A stretch of DNA of 64,000 nt from Clavibacter michiganensis (GCA_002150995.1 MDHJ01000001.1:1736001-1800000); one strand, 5' to 3'. Shown: positions 1-9,600, numbered from the stretch's first letter. The notes: generated by a model not told the origin, from the sequence alone. Program-made: numbers and translations.

Positions 1-269
1 CGTGTCCCGACCGCACCCACGCTCGCGGAGAGCCACGCCTCGACGTCCGCGACGCCGGCGGCCGTGATCGTGTACGGCACATGCCCCGCGTCATCGGGGG
101 CGCCCTTGACGACCAGGCCGTCGCGCTCGAGCCGGTCGAGGGTGTTGTAGATCTGGCCGACGTTGAGCGGCGCGGCGGTCCCGGTGCGTCGGGTGAACTC
201 CGTCCGCAGCTGGTATCCGTAGCAGGTGCCCTCCGTGAGGACCGCGAGGAGGGCGTGCCGTACCGACAT
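1..269 (-). CDS. PadR-family transcriptional regulator (3' end cut by window edge)
   Basis: Read on the minus strand from an ATG at 269, the product begins MSVRHALLAVLTEGTCYGYQ, the typical PadR winged-helix opening (H-A-L-L-x-L-L x5 GYQL). The NVGQIYNTLDRLERDGLV recognition region follows, and the C-terminal part starts before the window ends. PadR proteins are usually small-molecule-responsive autorepressors. A perfect 18-bp palindrome lies about 50 bp upstream and is a plausible operator. No codon anomaly is seen. The ligand and regulated partner cannot be told because the 3' end and the downstream gene are outside the window. Confidence 0.85.
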   Translation of the reverse strand, partial: MSVRHALLAVLTEGTCYGYQLRTEFTRRTGTAAPLNVGQIYNTLDRLERDGLVVKGAPDDAGHVPYTITAAGVADVEAWLSASVGAVGT

Positions 270-319
270 CGTCGCCTCGTCTCCCGGCCCGGCGGACCGT
301 CACTTGGAGCCTAGGCATT

Positions 320-337
320 CCGGGAATGCATTCCCGG
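320..337. promoter_or_regulatory. Perfect 18-bp palindrome, candidate PadR operator
   Basis: CCGGGAATGCATTCCCGG is its own reverse complement. A third half-site (GCATTCC at 315-321) overlaps its left side, giving three alternating GCATTCC/GGAATGC half-sites. It sits between the start of the PadR gene (269, leftward) and the DUF3145 gene (536, rightward), so it could serve autoregulation, control of the rightward gene, or both. Assignment to PadR is by proximity only. Confidence 0.6.
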
Positions 338-535
338 GGGACCCGCCGAGTCACGACGATGCCGCGCGCACCGGCGGAGGCCCGGCGCGTCGCACGGCCG
401 ATGTTGCCGATCCCCAGGATCACCGGGCATGATGAGACCCGTTGGCGCTCGCGCTGGCCGCACCGGCAGGTGTGGAGCTCGTCCATCGCACGCAGATCGT
501 TGGGGAAGACGCATCTGATCGGATGGAGGAGACCC

Positions 536-1054
536 ATGGAAGCACCCGTCGCCAACTCAAGACCGGCTCGAGGAGTGCTCTACGTGCACTCCTCCCCTCG
601 CGCGCTCTGCCCCCATGTCGAATGGGCCGCCGGTCGTGCACTGGGTCACGCCGTGAACTTCACGTGGGATCCGCAGCCGGTGCTGAAGGGCGCCATGCGC
701 GCCGAGTACTACTGGGAGGGCCCGGAGGGCTCAGGTGCCGCCATCGCCAGCGGTCTCCGCGGCTGGGAGCACCTCCGCTACGAGGTCACCGAGGACGCGG
801 GAGCAGGCCGGGACGGCGGGCGGTGGATGCACACGCCCGACCTCGGCGTCTTCTTCGCGCAGACCGACACGGCCGGCAACACGGTCATCCCCGAGGACCG
901 CATCCGCTACGCGCTCGACGTGGCCGGATCCAACACCCTCGAGCTGCACCGCGAGCTCCGGCTCGCCATGGGCCAGGCCTGGGACGACGAGCTCGAGGCC
1001 TTCCGCCACGCGAGCGACTTCAGCCCGGTGGTCTGGCTGCACAAGGTCGGCTAA
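536..1054 (+). CDS. DUF3145 domain-containing protein
   Basis: A 172-residue protein starting MEAPVANSRPARGVLYVHSS. I chose the ATG at 536 because GGAGGA lies 6 bases upstream and the conserved part begins immediately (GVLYVHSSPRALCPHVEWA). The sequence resembles the actinobacterial DUF3145 family, which has no known biochemical role. It has no signal peptide or membrane segment, so it is probably cytosolic. An open frame extends further upstream but has no ribosome-binding site and low-complexity composition, so I rejected the longer start. It is followed by a strong hairpin terminator shared with convergent fabF. Confidence 0.85.
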   Translation: MEAPVANSRPARGVLYVHSSPRALCPHVEWAAGRALGHAVNFTWDPQPVLKGAMRAEYYWEGPEGSGAAIASGLRGWEHLRYEVTEDAGAGRDGGRWMHTPDLGVFFAQTDTAGNTVIPEDRIRYALDVAGSNTLELHRELRLAMGQAWDDELEAFRHASDFSPVVWLHKVG

Positions 1055-1087
1055 GACCGCCGTCCTCCCGGCGGCTCCTCCCCGCCC

Positions 1088-1139
1088 GAGGCACGTCGAA
1101 GGGCCCCGACCATCCGGTCGGGGCCCTTCGACGTGCCTC
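1088..1139. terminator. Bidirectional hairpin terminator between DUF3145 gene and fabF
   Basis: A perfect 24-bp inverted repeat (arms 1088-1111 and 1116-1139) closes on a four-base ATCC loop between two convergent genes. The second arm ends 5 bases from the fabF stop codon. There is no U-tract, which is usual in high-GC actinobacteria. Confidence 0.85.
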
Positions 1140-1144
1140 AGCCC

Positions 1145-2386
1145 CTAGACGCTGCGGAACGCGATGACGGCGTTGTGGCCGCCGAAGCCGAACGAGTTGC
1201 TGATGGCCAGCAGGTCGCCGTCGCCCAGGGCGCGGGGCGAGGTCACGACATCGAGAGGGATGTCGGGGTCCTGCTCCGTCAGGTTGATCGTGGGGGGAGC
1301 GGTGCGCTCCGCCAGGGCCTTGACGGTGAAGACCGCCTCGATGGCACCGGCGCCGCCGAGCAGGTGGCCGGTGGAGGCCTTGGTCGCGCTGACGGGGATC
1401 CCGTGCACCGCGTCGCCGAAGACGCGCTCGAGCGCCTTGTACTCGGCGATGTCGCCGACCGGCGTGCTCGTGGCGTGGACGTTGATGTGCGCGACGTCGG
1501 CGCGGGAGTAGCCGGCGCCCTCGATCGTCTGGACCATCGCCCGGGCCGCCGCCGTGCCCTCGGGGTCCGGCGCGGTGATGTGGAACGCGTCGCTCGTGAC
1601 CGCTCCGCCGACGAGCTCCGCGTAGATGCGGGCGTTGCGGGCCTTCGCGTGCTCCTCCGTCTCCAGGACGAGGGCGGCGCCGCCCTCGCCGAGGACGAAC
1701 CCGTCCCGGGCGATGTCGTAGGGGCGCGACGCGCGCGCCGGGTCGTCGTTGCGCTTGGACAGCGCCTGCATCGCCGCGAACGAGGCGATGGGCAGCGGGT
1801 GGATGGAGGCCTCGGACCCGCCGGCGACGATGATGTCGGCGCGCCCGGCCTGAAGGTGCTCGTACGCGCTGGCGATGGACTCGGTGCTCGACGCGCAGGC
1901 GGAGACCACGGTCTGGATGCCCGCGCGGGCGCCCAGCGCCATGCCGACGGCGGCCGCGGGGCCGTTGGGCATGAGCATCGGGACGGTCATGGGAAGGACG
2001 CGGCGCGGCCCCTTCTCGCGGAGGGTGTCCCACGCGTCGAGGAGCGTCCACACGCCGCCGATGCCGGTCGCCCAGTCCACGGCGAACCGCAGCGGGTCGA
2101 CCTCGGGGGAGCCGGCGTCCGCCCACGCCTCACGCGCGGCGGTCAGCGCGAACTGGCTGGACGGATCGAGGCGCTTCGTCTCGATGCGCTGCATGACCTC
2201 GGACGAGGGCACCTTCGCCTGACCCGCGAACGTGATGGGGATCTCCCACTTCGCCACCCAGTCCTGCTCGAGCGTGCTGATGCCCGACTCGCCGCGGAGG
2301 AGCGCCTGCCAGGTGTCCTCCGCCGTTCCGCCGAGGGGCGACGTGGCACCGATCCCGGTGACGACGATCTTCTTGGGGGTGGTCAT
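1145..2386 (-). CDS. fabF: Beta-ketoacyl-ACP synthase II (KAS II)
   Basis: This 413-residue protein condenses malonyl-ACP with the growing acyl-ACP in type II fatty-acid elongation. The thiolase-fold Cys-His-His triad is visible: Cys164 in VVSACASSTES, His304 in INVHATSTPV and His341 in KASTGHLLGG, with Lys336 just before. The start MTTPKKIVVTGIGATSPLGG is canonical. It is the last gene of the minus-strand run aceE-fasR-fabD-fabH-acpP-fabF, 79 bases after acpP. A strong hairpin sits in that gap. Length is typical of FabF, and the frame is intact. Confidence 0.97.
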   Translation of the reverse strand: MTTPKKIVVTGIGATSPLGGTAEDTWQALLRGESGISTLEQDWVAKWEIPITFAGQAKVPSSEVMQRIETKRLDPSSQFALTAAREAWADAGSPEVDPLRFAVDWATGIGGVWTLLDAWDTLREKGPRRVLPMTVPMLMPNGPAAAVGMALGARAGIQTVVSACASSTESIASAYEHLQAGRADIIVAGGSEASIHPLPIASFAAMQALSKRNDDPARASRPYDIARDGFVLGEGGAALVLETEEHAKARNARIYAELVGGAVTSDAFHITAPDPEGTAAARAMVQTIEGAGYSRADVAHINVHATSTPVGDIAEYKALERVFGDAVHGIPVSATKASTGHLLGGAGAIEAVFTVKALAERTAPPTINLTEQDPDIPLDVVTSPRALGDGDLLAISNSFGFGGHNAVIAFRSV

Positions 2387-2423
2387 GCGTGGCGTCTCCT
2401 CGACGTCGGGAAAGGGGAGGGGA

Positions 2424-2455
2424 GACGGCCGGCCCCGGCACCGGGACCGGCCGTC
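2424..2455 (-). promoter_or_regulatory. Intra-operon hairpin between acpP and fabF
   Basis: GACGGCCGG at 2424-2432 pairs with CCGGCCGTC at 2447-2455, and an inner CCCGG/CCGGG extends the stem across one mismatch. It lies in the 79-base gap of an otherwise continuous operon. It could be a partial terminator or an mRNA-stabilising element that makes acpP message exceed fabF message. The function is inferred. Confidence 0.5.
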
Positions 2456-2465
2456 GTCCGCGCGA

Positions 2466-2714
2466 TCAGGACTGCGCGTTGGTGATGAACGTGACCGCGT
2501 CGCCGACGGTCTTGAGGTTCTTGACTTCCTCGTCGGGGATCTTCACGTCGAACTTCTCCTCGGCGTTGACGACGATCGTCATCATCGAGATCGAGTCGAT
2601 GTCCAGGTCGTCGGTGAACGACTTGTCCATCTCGACGGTGTCGGTGGCGATCCCGGTCTCGTCGTTGACGAGCTCGGCCAGGCCGGCCAGGACTTCTTCG
2701 GTGGACAGTGCCAT
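2466..2714 (-). CDS. acpP: Acyl carrier protein
   Basis: An 82-residue acidic protein that carries acyl chains on a phosphopantetheine arm. The attachment serine is Ser41 in the LDIDSISMM motif. Length and acidity are typical of AcpP. It lies between fabH and fabF in the FAS II operon, 53 bases downstream of fabH. A GGAGATACAC-type ribosome site precedes the ATG at 2714. Confidence 0.97.
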   Translation of the reverse strand: MALSTEEVLAGLAELVNDETGIATDTVEMDKSFTDDLDIDSISMMTIVVNAEEKFDVKIPDEEVKNLKTVGDAVTFITNAQS

Positions 2715-2767
2715 GTGTATCTCCTCGTGGTTCGTGATGACCGGAACAGCTTATGGGGCGGTGGGGC

Positions 2768-3781
2768 TCAGGGCAGGACCACGACCTGCGCGCCGAAGAC
2801 GAGTCCGGCGCCGAACCCGATCTGCAACGCGAGGCCGCCCGAGAGCGACGGGTCCTCCGCGAGCAGGCGGTGCGTGGCGAGCGGGATCGACGCGGCGGAG
2901 GTGTTGCCCGTGGTCTCGATGTCGCGCGCGATGGCGACGGTCTCGGGGAGGCCGAGCTGCTTCGCGAACTCGTCGACGATGCGCATGTTGGCCTGGTGGG
3001 GGATGAACGCGGCGAGCTGGTCGGCCGTGATGCCGGCACGGTCGAGCGCCTCCTTGGCGACCTTGGCCATCTCCCACACCGCCCAGCGGAAGACCTTCTG
3101 GCCGTCCTGGCGCAGGGTCGGCCAGGCGGATCCGTCGCGCATGCCCTTCAGCGTGCCGCTCATGCCGACCGCGTCCCAGTTCGACCCGTCGGAGCCCCAC
3201 ACGGTCGGCGAGATGCCGGGCGTGTCGCTCGGGCCGACGATGGCCGCGCCCGCGCCGTCGCCCAGCAGGAAGGAGATGGAGCGGTCCGTGGGGTCGACGA
3301 TGTCGGACAGCTTCTCGGCGCCGACCACGAGGACGTACTCGGCGAGGCCCGAGCGGATGAACGAGTCGGCCTGCGCGATGCCGTACGTGTACCCGGCGCA
3401 CGCGGCGGAGATGTCGTACGCGGGTGCGGGGTTGGCGCCGATGCGGTCGGCGAGGAGCGCGGCCATCGACGGCGTCTGGACGGTGTTGCTGACCGTCGAG
3501 ACGAGGACGATGCCGATCTGCTCCGGACGGATGCCGGCCTTGGCGATCGCCTCGAGCGAGGCCGTGGTCGCGAGGTCCACGGCGTCCACGTCGGCCGACG
3601 CGCGCTTCCGGGTGATGATGCCGGTGCGCTTGCGGATCCACTCGTCGGACGAGTCGATGGGGCCGATGAGGTCCTCGTTCGGCACGTCGAGCTCGCCGCG
3701 CGCGGCGCCGAGGCCCCAGATGCGGGTGAAGCGCTCGACCACGGGGGCGGTCTGGATGGTGGGGCGGGACTGGGCGGTCAT
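2768..3781 (-). CDS. fabH: Beta-ketoacyl-ACP synthase III (KAS III)
   Basis: A 337-residue initiator synthase that condenses acyl-CoA with malonyl-ACP. Branched acyl-CoA primers are likely, given the iso/anteiso lipids of this family. The nucleophile is Cys128 in DISAACAGYTYG. The His and Asn of the triad are in FIPHQANMRI and ETTGNTSAAS. I took MTAQSRPTIQ (ATG at 3781) as start. An upstream in-frame ATG would overlap the fabD stop, so a slightly longer N-terminus is possible. It lies 31 bases after fabD. Confidence 0.95.
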   Translation of the reverse strand: MTAQSRPTIQTAPVVERFTRIWGLGAARGELDVPNEDLIGPIDSSDEWIRKRTGIITRKRASADVDAVDLATTASLEAIAKAGIRPEQIGIVLVSTVSNTVQTPSMAALLADRIGANPAPAYDISAACAGYTYGIAQADSFIRSGLAEYVLVVGAEKLSDIVDPTDRSISFLLGDGAGAAIVGPSDTPGISPTVWGSDGSNWDAVGMSGTLKGMRDGSAWPTLRQDGQKVFRWAVWEMAKVAKEALDRAGITADQLAAFIPHQANMRIVDEFAKQLGLPETVAIARDIETTGNTSAASIPLATHRLLAEDPSLSGGLALQIGFGAGLVFGAQVVVLP

Positions 3782-3812
3782 GTCTGCCTGTTCGGTGTCG
3801 GGTGAGGCGGGA

Positions 3813-4733
3813 TCAGGCATGCGCGTCGAGCATGTCGATGGCCGCCGGGAGGTCGTCGGGCGTCGAGAGTGCAAGCGTCGGCAGGCCCTTGAGTCCGCGC
3901 TTGGCGAGGCCGGTGAGCGCACCCGCCGGGGCGACCTCGATGAGGCCCGTCACGCCGGCCGCGTCGAACGCCTCCATGCAGAGGTCCCATCGCACGGGGC
4001 TGGCCACCTGGCCGACGACCAGGTCGAGGAACTCGGCACCCGACTCGACCCGGCTGCCGTCGCGGTTCGTCCAGATGGGGAAGCGCGGGTCGCGTGGGGT
4101 GAGCGGGGCGACGGCGTCCCGGAGGGTGGTCACGGCGGGCGTCATGTGGTGGGTGTGGAAGGCCCCGGCGACCTGCAGGGGGATGACGCGCGTGCCGCGC
4201 AGCGGCTCGGCCTGCAGGGCGGCGAGGGCCTCGGGGGCGCCGGCGACGACGATCTGCCCCCCGCCGTTGAAGTTGGCGGGCTCGAGGCCCAGCTCGGCGA
4301 GACGCGCGAGGACCGCGTCCTGGTCGCCGCCCACGACGGCGCTCATGCCGGTCCGGGTGACGGCGGCCGCCTCGGCCATCGCGTCGCCGCGGGTGCGCAC
4401 GAGCGCCATGGCCTCGGCATCGGAGACGATCCCGGCGCCGGCGGCGGCGGTGATCTCCCCGACCGAGTGGCCGGCGATGCCCGCGACGTACGCGTCGCGG
4501 CCGTCGGCCAGGAGCGCGTGGAGGGCCATGATGCCGGCGGCCACGATGAGCGGCTGGGCCACCGCGGTGTCGCGGATCGTGTCGGCGTCCGAGGTCGTGC
4601 CGTGCGTGACGAGGTCGAGCCCGGCGGCGTCGCCGAGCTCGCCCAGCCGCCGCGCGTGCTCCGGGTGCTCGAGCCACGGGGAGAGGAAGCCGGGCTTCTG
4701 GGAGCCCTGGCCCGGGCAGACGACGATGATCAT
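3813..4733 (-). CDS. fabD: Malonyl-CoA:ACP transacylase
   Basis: A 306-residue enzyme that loads malonyl units onto AcpP. The N-terminus MIIVVCPGQGSQKPGFLSPW has the GQGSQ oxyanion-hole motif. The nucleophile elbow is GHSVGE with Ser90, and the catalytic His is in AGAFHTHHM. It is the first structural gene of the fab cluster, 94 bases downstream of fasR. That gap is the likely site of fab promoter control by FasR, by analogy with Streptomyces. Confidence 0.96.
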   Translation of the reverse strand: MIIVVCPGQGSQKPGFLSPWLEHPEHARRLGELGDAAGLDLVTHGTTSDADTIRDTAVAQPLIVAAGIMALHALLADGRDAYVAGIAGHSVGEITAAAGAGIVSDAEAMALVRTRGDAMAEAAAVTRTGMSAVVGGDQDAVLARLAELGLEPANFNGGGQIVVAGAPEALAALQAEPLRGTRVIPLQVAGAFHTHHMTPAVTTLRDAVAPLTPRDPRFPIWTNRDGSRVESGAEFLDLVVGQVASPVRWDLCMEAFDAAGVTGLIEVAPAGALTGLAKRGLKGLPTLALSTPDDLPAAIDMLDAHA

Positions 4734-4827
4734 CCGTCCATCCTCCCGCCCCGCATGAGGAGCGCCGGAGTCGACGTCCTACAGAGGATCCGGTGCGACA
4801 TTGTGACGAGGCCACACGCGACGCGCA

Positions 4828-6102
4828 TCACCTCGCCGCCTGGCGCTTCGGGCGGGCGCGGCCGGGACCCTGCTGCTTGGGCACCGTCGTGCCGGCCTCG
4901 GCGATGCTGCCGATGATGAGGGCCGCCTGCAGGATGAGCGCCTCCCGGGCCCCTGTGGCGTCCCAGCCGATGACGTCGGACACGCGCTTCAGGCGGTACC
5001 GCACCGTGTTGGGGTGGACGAAGAGCTCCCGGGCGGTCGCCTCGAGCGAGCGCCCGGTGTCGAGGTAGCACCAGAGCGTGGCGAGCAGCTCGGTCGAGTG
5101 CGCCTGGAGCGGCTTGTAGATGCGGTTGATGAGCGTGGAGCGCGCGAGCGGGTCGCCCGCGAGGGCGCGCTCGGGCAGGAGGTCGTCGGCGAGCGTCGGC
5201 CGCGGCGCGTTCCGCCACGAGCGCGCCACCGCGAAGCCGGCCAGGGCGGCCCGGGCGCTGCGGGACGCCTCGACGAGGCTGGGCACCTCGTGACCGAGGA
5301 CGAGGTGGCCGGAGCCGAAGCCGGGCTCGAGCTGCGTCGCGATCTCGAGGAAGGCCACGGGCGGCGTCTCCGATGCCGGGGCTTCGGCATCGACGACCGC
5401 GGGCGATGCACGGCCGATCACGAGCACGAGGCGGCTTCCCTGCACCCCGATGAGCACGTCAGCGTCGAGGTGCCGGGCGGTGCGGCGGAGCTGATCGACG
5501 TCCAGCACAGCCGGAGCGGTCCCCACGAGCACGGAGACCTCGCCATGCCCGTGCCAGCCGAGCGCGGCGATGCGCGACGGCAGCTCGTCGTCGTACTCGC
5601 CGGACAGGATGCTGTCGACCACGAGCGCCTCGAGCCGCGCGTCCCACAGTCCCCGGGCCTCGGCGGCGCGGGCGTACACGTCGGCGGCGGCGAACGCGAT
5701 CTCCCGCGAGTACAGGAGGATGGCGTCCCGCACCGTTCGGTGCCGGTCCCGCACCCGGTCCTCGACGACCTCGACCGTGACCCGGATCAGCTGCAGCGTC
5801 TGCTGCAGGCTCACCGAGCGCAGCAGCTCGCGCGGGGCGGCGCCGAAGACGTCCGCCGCGATCCACGGCGTGGAGTCGGGGTCGTCGTACCAGTGGATGA
5901 ACGAGGTGATGCCCGCCTGCGCGACGAGCCCGACGGCGGACCGCCGCCCCGGTGGCATGTCGCCGTACCAGGGCAGCGTGTCCTCCAGCCGCTGCAGGGT
6001 CGCGCTCGCCAGCTCCCCCGACAGGGACCGGAGCCACGTCAGCGTCTCCGCCTTCGTCTCCCCGGTCTCCACGTCGGTGTCGTGCCGATCGCTCGTGGTC
6101 AC
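4828..6102 (-). CDS. fasR: PucR-type helix-turn-helix activator of fatty-acid synthesis genes
   Basis: A 424-residue regulator with a GTG start at 6102, 16 bases after aceE. The C-terminal PucR-type HTH is clear (LEATARELFVHPNTVRYRLK, about residues 360-380). The long N-terminal part resembles the GGDEF-like CdaR/PucR sensor region. In Streptomyces coelicolor, FasR sits directly upstream of fabDHPF and activates it, probably sensing an acyl-derived signal. The same arrangement here supports the name. The lysine/arginine-rich C-terminus is unusual but short. Confidence 0.85.
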   Translation of the reverse strand: MTTSDRHDTDVETGETKAETLTWLRSLSGELASATLQRLEDTLPWYGDMPPGRRSAVGLVAQAGITSFIHWYDDPDSTPWIAADVFGAAPRELLRSVSLQQTLQLIRVTVEVVEDRVRDRHRTVRDAILLYSREIAFAAADVYARAAEARGLWDARLEALVVDSILSGEYDDELPSRIAALGWHGHGEVSVLVGTAPAVLDVDQLRRTARHLDADVLIGVQGSRLVLVIGRASPAVVDAEAPASETPPVAFLEIATQLEPGFGSGHLVLGHEVPSLVEASRSARAALAGFAVARSWRNAPRPTLADDLLPERALAGDPLARSTLINRIYKPLQAHSTELLATLWCYLDTGRSLEATARELFVHPNTVRYRLKRVSDVIGWDATGAREALILQAALIIGSIAEAGTTVPKQQGPGRARPKRQAAR

Positions 6103-6118
6103 GTCAGGTCGGCGCAGC

Positions 6119-8845
6119 TCACGCCTCGCCGCCCGCCGATCCGGTCGTGCCCGCGGTCACGTCGAGCAGGCGGTACTTGTCGATCGCCCACTTCGGCGCG
6201 TCCTGGTCGACCTTGCCCTGCTTGGCGAGGCGCTGCAGCGTCTTCACGACCATCGACGGTCCGTCGATCGCGAAGAAGCGGCGCGCGGCCGGGCGGGTGT
6301 CCGAGAAGCCGAAGCCGTCGGCGCCGAGGGTCGAGTAGTCCCCGGGGACGAACTGGCGGATCTGGTCGGGCACCGCGTGCGAGAAGTCGGTTACCGCGAC
6401 GAACGGGCCCTCGGCGCCGCGCAGCTTCTCCTCCAGATACGGGACCCGGGTCTCGGAATGCGGGTGCAGCAGGTTGTGCTCCTCGGCGGCCAGGCCGTCG
6501 CGGCGGAGCTCGCCCCACGAGGTGACGGACCACACGTCGGCGGACACACCCCAGTCGTCGGCGAGGAGCTTCTGCGCCTCCAGCGCCCACGGCACGGCGA
6601 CGCCGGACGCCATCAGCTGGGCCTTCGGCCCGTCGATCCAGCCGTCCTTGAGCTTGTAGACGCCGCGGACGATGCCGTCGACGTCCACGCCCTCCGGCTC
6701 GGCCGGGTGGATGATCGGCTCGTTGTAGACCGTGATGTAGTACATGACGTTCGGGTCCTCGTGGTCCCCGCCGTACATGCGCTCGAGCCCGGACCGGACG
6801 ATGTGCCCGATCTCGTAGGCGTACGCCGGGTCGTAGGAGACAACCGCGGGGTTCGTCTGCGAGAGGACGAGCGAGTGCCCGTCGGCGTGCTGCAGGCCCT
6901 CGCCCGTCAGCGTCGTGCGTCCCGCGGTCGCGCCGATGAGGAAGCCTCGCGCCATCTGGTCGCCCGCGGCCCAGATCGCGTCGCCCGTGCGCTGGAACCC
7001 GAACATCGAGTAGAAGACGTAGATCGGGATGAGGGGCTCGCCCTGCGTGGAGTACGTGGTGCCGAGGTTGGTGAACGCCGCCAGGGCGCCCGCCTCGTTG
7101 ATGCCCACGTGCACGATCTGGCCCTGCGGGCTCTCCTTGTAGGAGAGCAGCAGCTCGCGGTCGACCGACGTGTAGTGCTGGCCGTTCGGGTTGTAGATCT
7201 TCGCCGTGGGGAAGAAGGCGTCGATGCCGAAGGTGCGGGCCTCGTCCGGGATGATCGGGACGACGCGGTTGCCGAAGTCCTTCGACCGGATGAGGTCCTT
7301 CAGCAGGCGGACGAACGCCATGGTCGTGGCGATCTCCTGCGTGCCGGATCCCTTCTTCGAGATGCGGTACGCCGAGTCGTCCGGCAGCGAGATGGCCGTG
7401 TGCGCCGTGCGGCGCTCCGGGGAGTACCCGCCGAGCGCACGGCGGCGCTCCTGCATGTACTGGATCGCCTCGTCGTCCTGACCGGGGTGGTAGTACGGCG
7501 GCAGGTACGGGTCCTGCTCGAGCTGGGCGTCCGTGATCGGCACGCGCATCTCGTCGCGGAACTGCTTGAGGTTGTCGAGCGTGAGCTTCTTCATCTGGTG
7601 GGTCGCGTTGCGGCCCTCGAAGCTCGGGCCCAGGCCGTAGCCCTTGACGGTCTTGGCGAGGATCACCGTCGGCTGCCCGGTGTGCTCGCTGGCCGCCTTG
7701 AACGCGGCGTAGACCTTGCGGTAGTCGTGGCCGCCGCGCTTGAGGTTCCAGATCTGGTCGTCGCTGTAGCCCTCGACGAGCTTCGCGGTGCGCTCGTCGC
7801 GCCCGAAGAAGTTCTCGCGGATGTAGGCACCGCTCTCGGCCTTGAAGGTCTGGTAGTCGCCGTCGGGCGTGCGGTTCATGAGGTCGAGCAGCGCGCCCTC
7901 GGTGTCGCGGGCGAGCAGGTCGTCCCACTCGCGGCCCCAGACGACCTTGATGACGTTCCAGCCGGCGCCGCGGAAGAAGCTCTCGAGCTCCTGGATGATC
8001 TTGCCGTTGCCGCGGACGGGTCCGTCGAGGCGCTGGAGGTTGCAGTTGATGACGAAGTTCAGGTTGTCGAGCTTCTCGTTCGCCGCGACCTGCAGCTGGC
8101 CGCGGCTCTCGACCTCGTCCATCTCGCCGTCGCCGAGGAACGCCCAGACCTGCTGGTCGGAGGCGTCCTTGATGCCGCGGTTGGTAAGGTACTTGTTCGC
8201 CTGCGCCTGGTAGATCGCGTTGATCGGGCCGAGGCCCATCGACACCGTGGGGAACTGCCAGAACTCCGGCATGAGACGCGGGTGCGGATACGACGAGAGG
8301 CCGCCGCCCTGGTGGCTCTTCTCCTGGCGGAAGCCGTCGAGCTGGTGCTCGCTCAGGCGGCCCTCGAGGAAGGCGCGCGCATAGGTGCCGGGGGAGGCGT
8401 GACCCTGCACGAAGATCTGGTCGCCACCGCCCGCGTGGTCCTGTCCGCGGAAGAAGTGGTTGTAGCCGACCTCGTAGAGCGCGGCTGAGGACGCGTACGT
8501 CGCGATGTGGCCGCCGACCGCGATGCCGGGCCGCTGGGCCCGGTGCACCGTGACGGCCGCGTTCCAGCGGATCCAGGCGCGGTACCGGCGCTCGAGGTCC
8601 TCATCGCCCGGGAACTCCGGCTCGTTCTCCGGCGCGATGGTGTTGATGTAGTCCGTGGTGGGGACCATCGGCACGTTGAGGTGCAGCTCCTTGGAGCGCT
8701 TGAGGAGGCTGAGCATGACGTCGCGCGCGCGACCCCGGCCCTGCGTCTCGACGAGCCCGTCGAGGGACTCGTTCCATTCGGCGGTCTCTTCCGGATCCTG
8801 GTCGGTGTGGTTCACCGAGTACGGATCCTGGTCGTTGACAGTCAC
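6119..8845 (-). CDS. aceE: Pyruvate dehydrogenase E1 component, homodimeric type
   Basis: A 908-residue ThDP-dependent E1 that decarboxylates pyruvate and reductively acetylates lipoyl-E2, feeding acetyl-CoA to the fab genes downstream. The ThDP motif begins at [10 protein letters not shown] and ends near [11 protein letters not shown] set the start at the GTG at 8845 ([14 protein letters not shown]), which follows AGGAAGAGGTCGAGG. This gives the normal family length of about 900 residues. An open frame continues to about 9544, but its sequence is arginine-rich shadow coding. The 254 bases to the divergent peroxiredoxin gene hold both promoters. Confidence 0.96.
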   Translation of the reverse strand: MTVNDQDPYSVNHTDQDPEETAEWNESLDGLVETQGRGRARDVMLSLLKRSKELHLNVPMVPTTDYINTIAPENEPEFPGDEDLERRYRAWIRWNAAVTVHRAQRPGIAVGGHIATYASSAALYEVGYNHFFRGQDHAGGGDQIFVQGHASPGTYARAFLEGRLSEHQLDGFRQEKSHQGGGLSSYPHPRLMPEFWQFPTVSMGLGPINAIYQAQANKYLTNRGIKDASDQQVWAFLGDGEMDEVESRGQLQVAANEKLDNLNFVINCNLQRLDGPVRGNGKIIQELESFFRGAGWNVIKVVWGREWDDLLARDTEGALLDLMNRTPDGDYQTFKAESGAYIRENFFGRDERTAKLVEGYSDDQIWNLKRGGHDYRKVYAAFKAASEHTGQPTVILAKTVKGYGLGPSFEGRNATHQMKKLTLDNLKQFRDEMRVPITDAQLEQDPYLPPYYHPGQDDEAIQYMQERRRALGGYSPERRTAHTAISLPDDSAYRISKKGSGTQEIATTMAFVRLLKDLIRSKDFGNRVVPIIPDEARTFGIDAFFPTAKIYNPNGQHYTSVDRELLLSYKESPQGQIVHVGINEAGALAAFTNLGTTYSTQGEPLIPIYVFYSMFGFQRTGDAIWAAGDQMARGFLIGATAGRTTLTGEGLQHADGHSLVLSQTNPAVVSYDPAYAYEIGHIVRSGLERMYGGDHEDPNVMYYITVYNEPIIHPAEPEGVDVDGIVRGVYKLKDGWIDGPKAQLMASGVAVPWALEAQKLLADDWGVSADVWSVTSWGELRRDGLAAEEHNLLHPHSETRVPYLEEKLRGAEGPFVAVTDFSHAVPDQIRQFVPGDYSTLGADGFGFSDTRPAARRFFAIDGPSMVVKTLQRLAKQGKVDQDAPKWAIDKYRLLDVTAGTTGSAGGEA

Positions 8846-9099
8846 CCTCGACCTCTTCCTGTGGTGTGCAGACATCGTCTTCGGTGCCACGGGGCTCGAA
8901 GGGTGCGAGACCGCGCGTACGCCGAGAGCCAGCCTACCCATGCCGACCGACCGCGACGGACGACGACGGGCCATGGCCGATGCCGACCGCCCGCGACGCG
9001 CCCCCGGCCGCCCGCCGCTGGACATCGCGGATCCCCGGCGTAGGATCGGTGCTCGTGCCAGACAGGAGACACTCGCCGGCACGGAAGGATCCGCACCCC

Positions 9100-9572
9100 A
9101 TGGCCCTGGCCAACGACACACAGGCTCCCGACTTCGAGCTCGCCAACCAGTTCGGCGAGCGGGTCCGGTTGAGCGAGTACCGCGGCCACCGCGCAGTCGC
9201 CCTCGTCTTCTTCCCCCTGGCCTTCTCGGGACGTGCACCGGCGAGATGTGCCAGCTCGAGGAGAACCTCGCGCTGTTCGCCGACAGCCGCGTGGAGCTCA
9301 TCGGCATCAGCGTCGACAGCAAGCACACCCTGCGGGCGTGGGCACAGCAGCAGGGCATCGACTTCCAGCTCCTCGCCGACTTCTGGCCGCACGGCCAGGT
9401 GGCGAAGGAGTACGGCGTGTTCCTCGAGGAGAAGGGGTTCGCGAACCGCGCGACCTTCCTCATCGACACCCGCGGCATCATCCGCGGCAGCTTCATCACG
9501 GCGCCGGGCGAGGCGCGCGAGCTCGAGGCGTACCGCAGCGCCATCCGCGACCTGGCGCTCGTCCCGGCCTGA
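9100..9572 (+). CDS. AhpE-type one-cysteine peroxiredoxin (frameshifted)
   Basis: The ATG at 9100 ([20 protein letters not shown]) follows GGAAGGA and starts a typical peroxiredoxin N-terminus. The frame then breaks: up to FFPLAFSG one frame is used, and from [16 protein letters not shown] onward the +1 frame continues to the stop at 9572. Restoring one base near 9228-9231 (a GGG run) gives an intact 157-residue protein. The motif [13 protein letters not shown] matches AhpE, whose peroxidatic Cys lies in the T-x-C-T position. It should reduce peroxides in the cytosol. A TAGGAT -10 box lies at 9041-9046. Probable sequencing error rather than decay. Confidence 0.85.
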
Positions 9573-9600
9573 TCGGGCGGTCGCCCGCGGACAGCGCGTC

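Noticed and set aside
2232-4916. Plus-strand open frame of almost 900 codons across the fab genes
   Set aside because: It is antisense to four well-recognised genes, shows arginine/alanine-rich low-similarity composition and arises from high-GC codon bias.
8846-9544. N-terminal extension of aceE by about 230 residues
   Set aside because: The extension overlaps the divergent peroxiredoxin gene and its promoter and has no similarity to E1 N-termini; the GTG at 8845 has a ribosome site and gives normal length.
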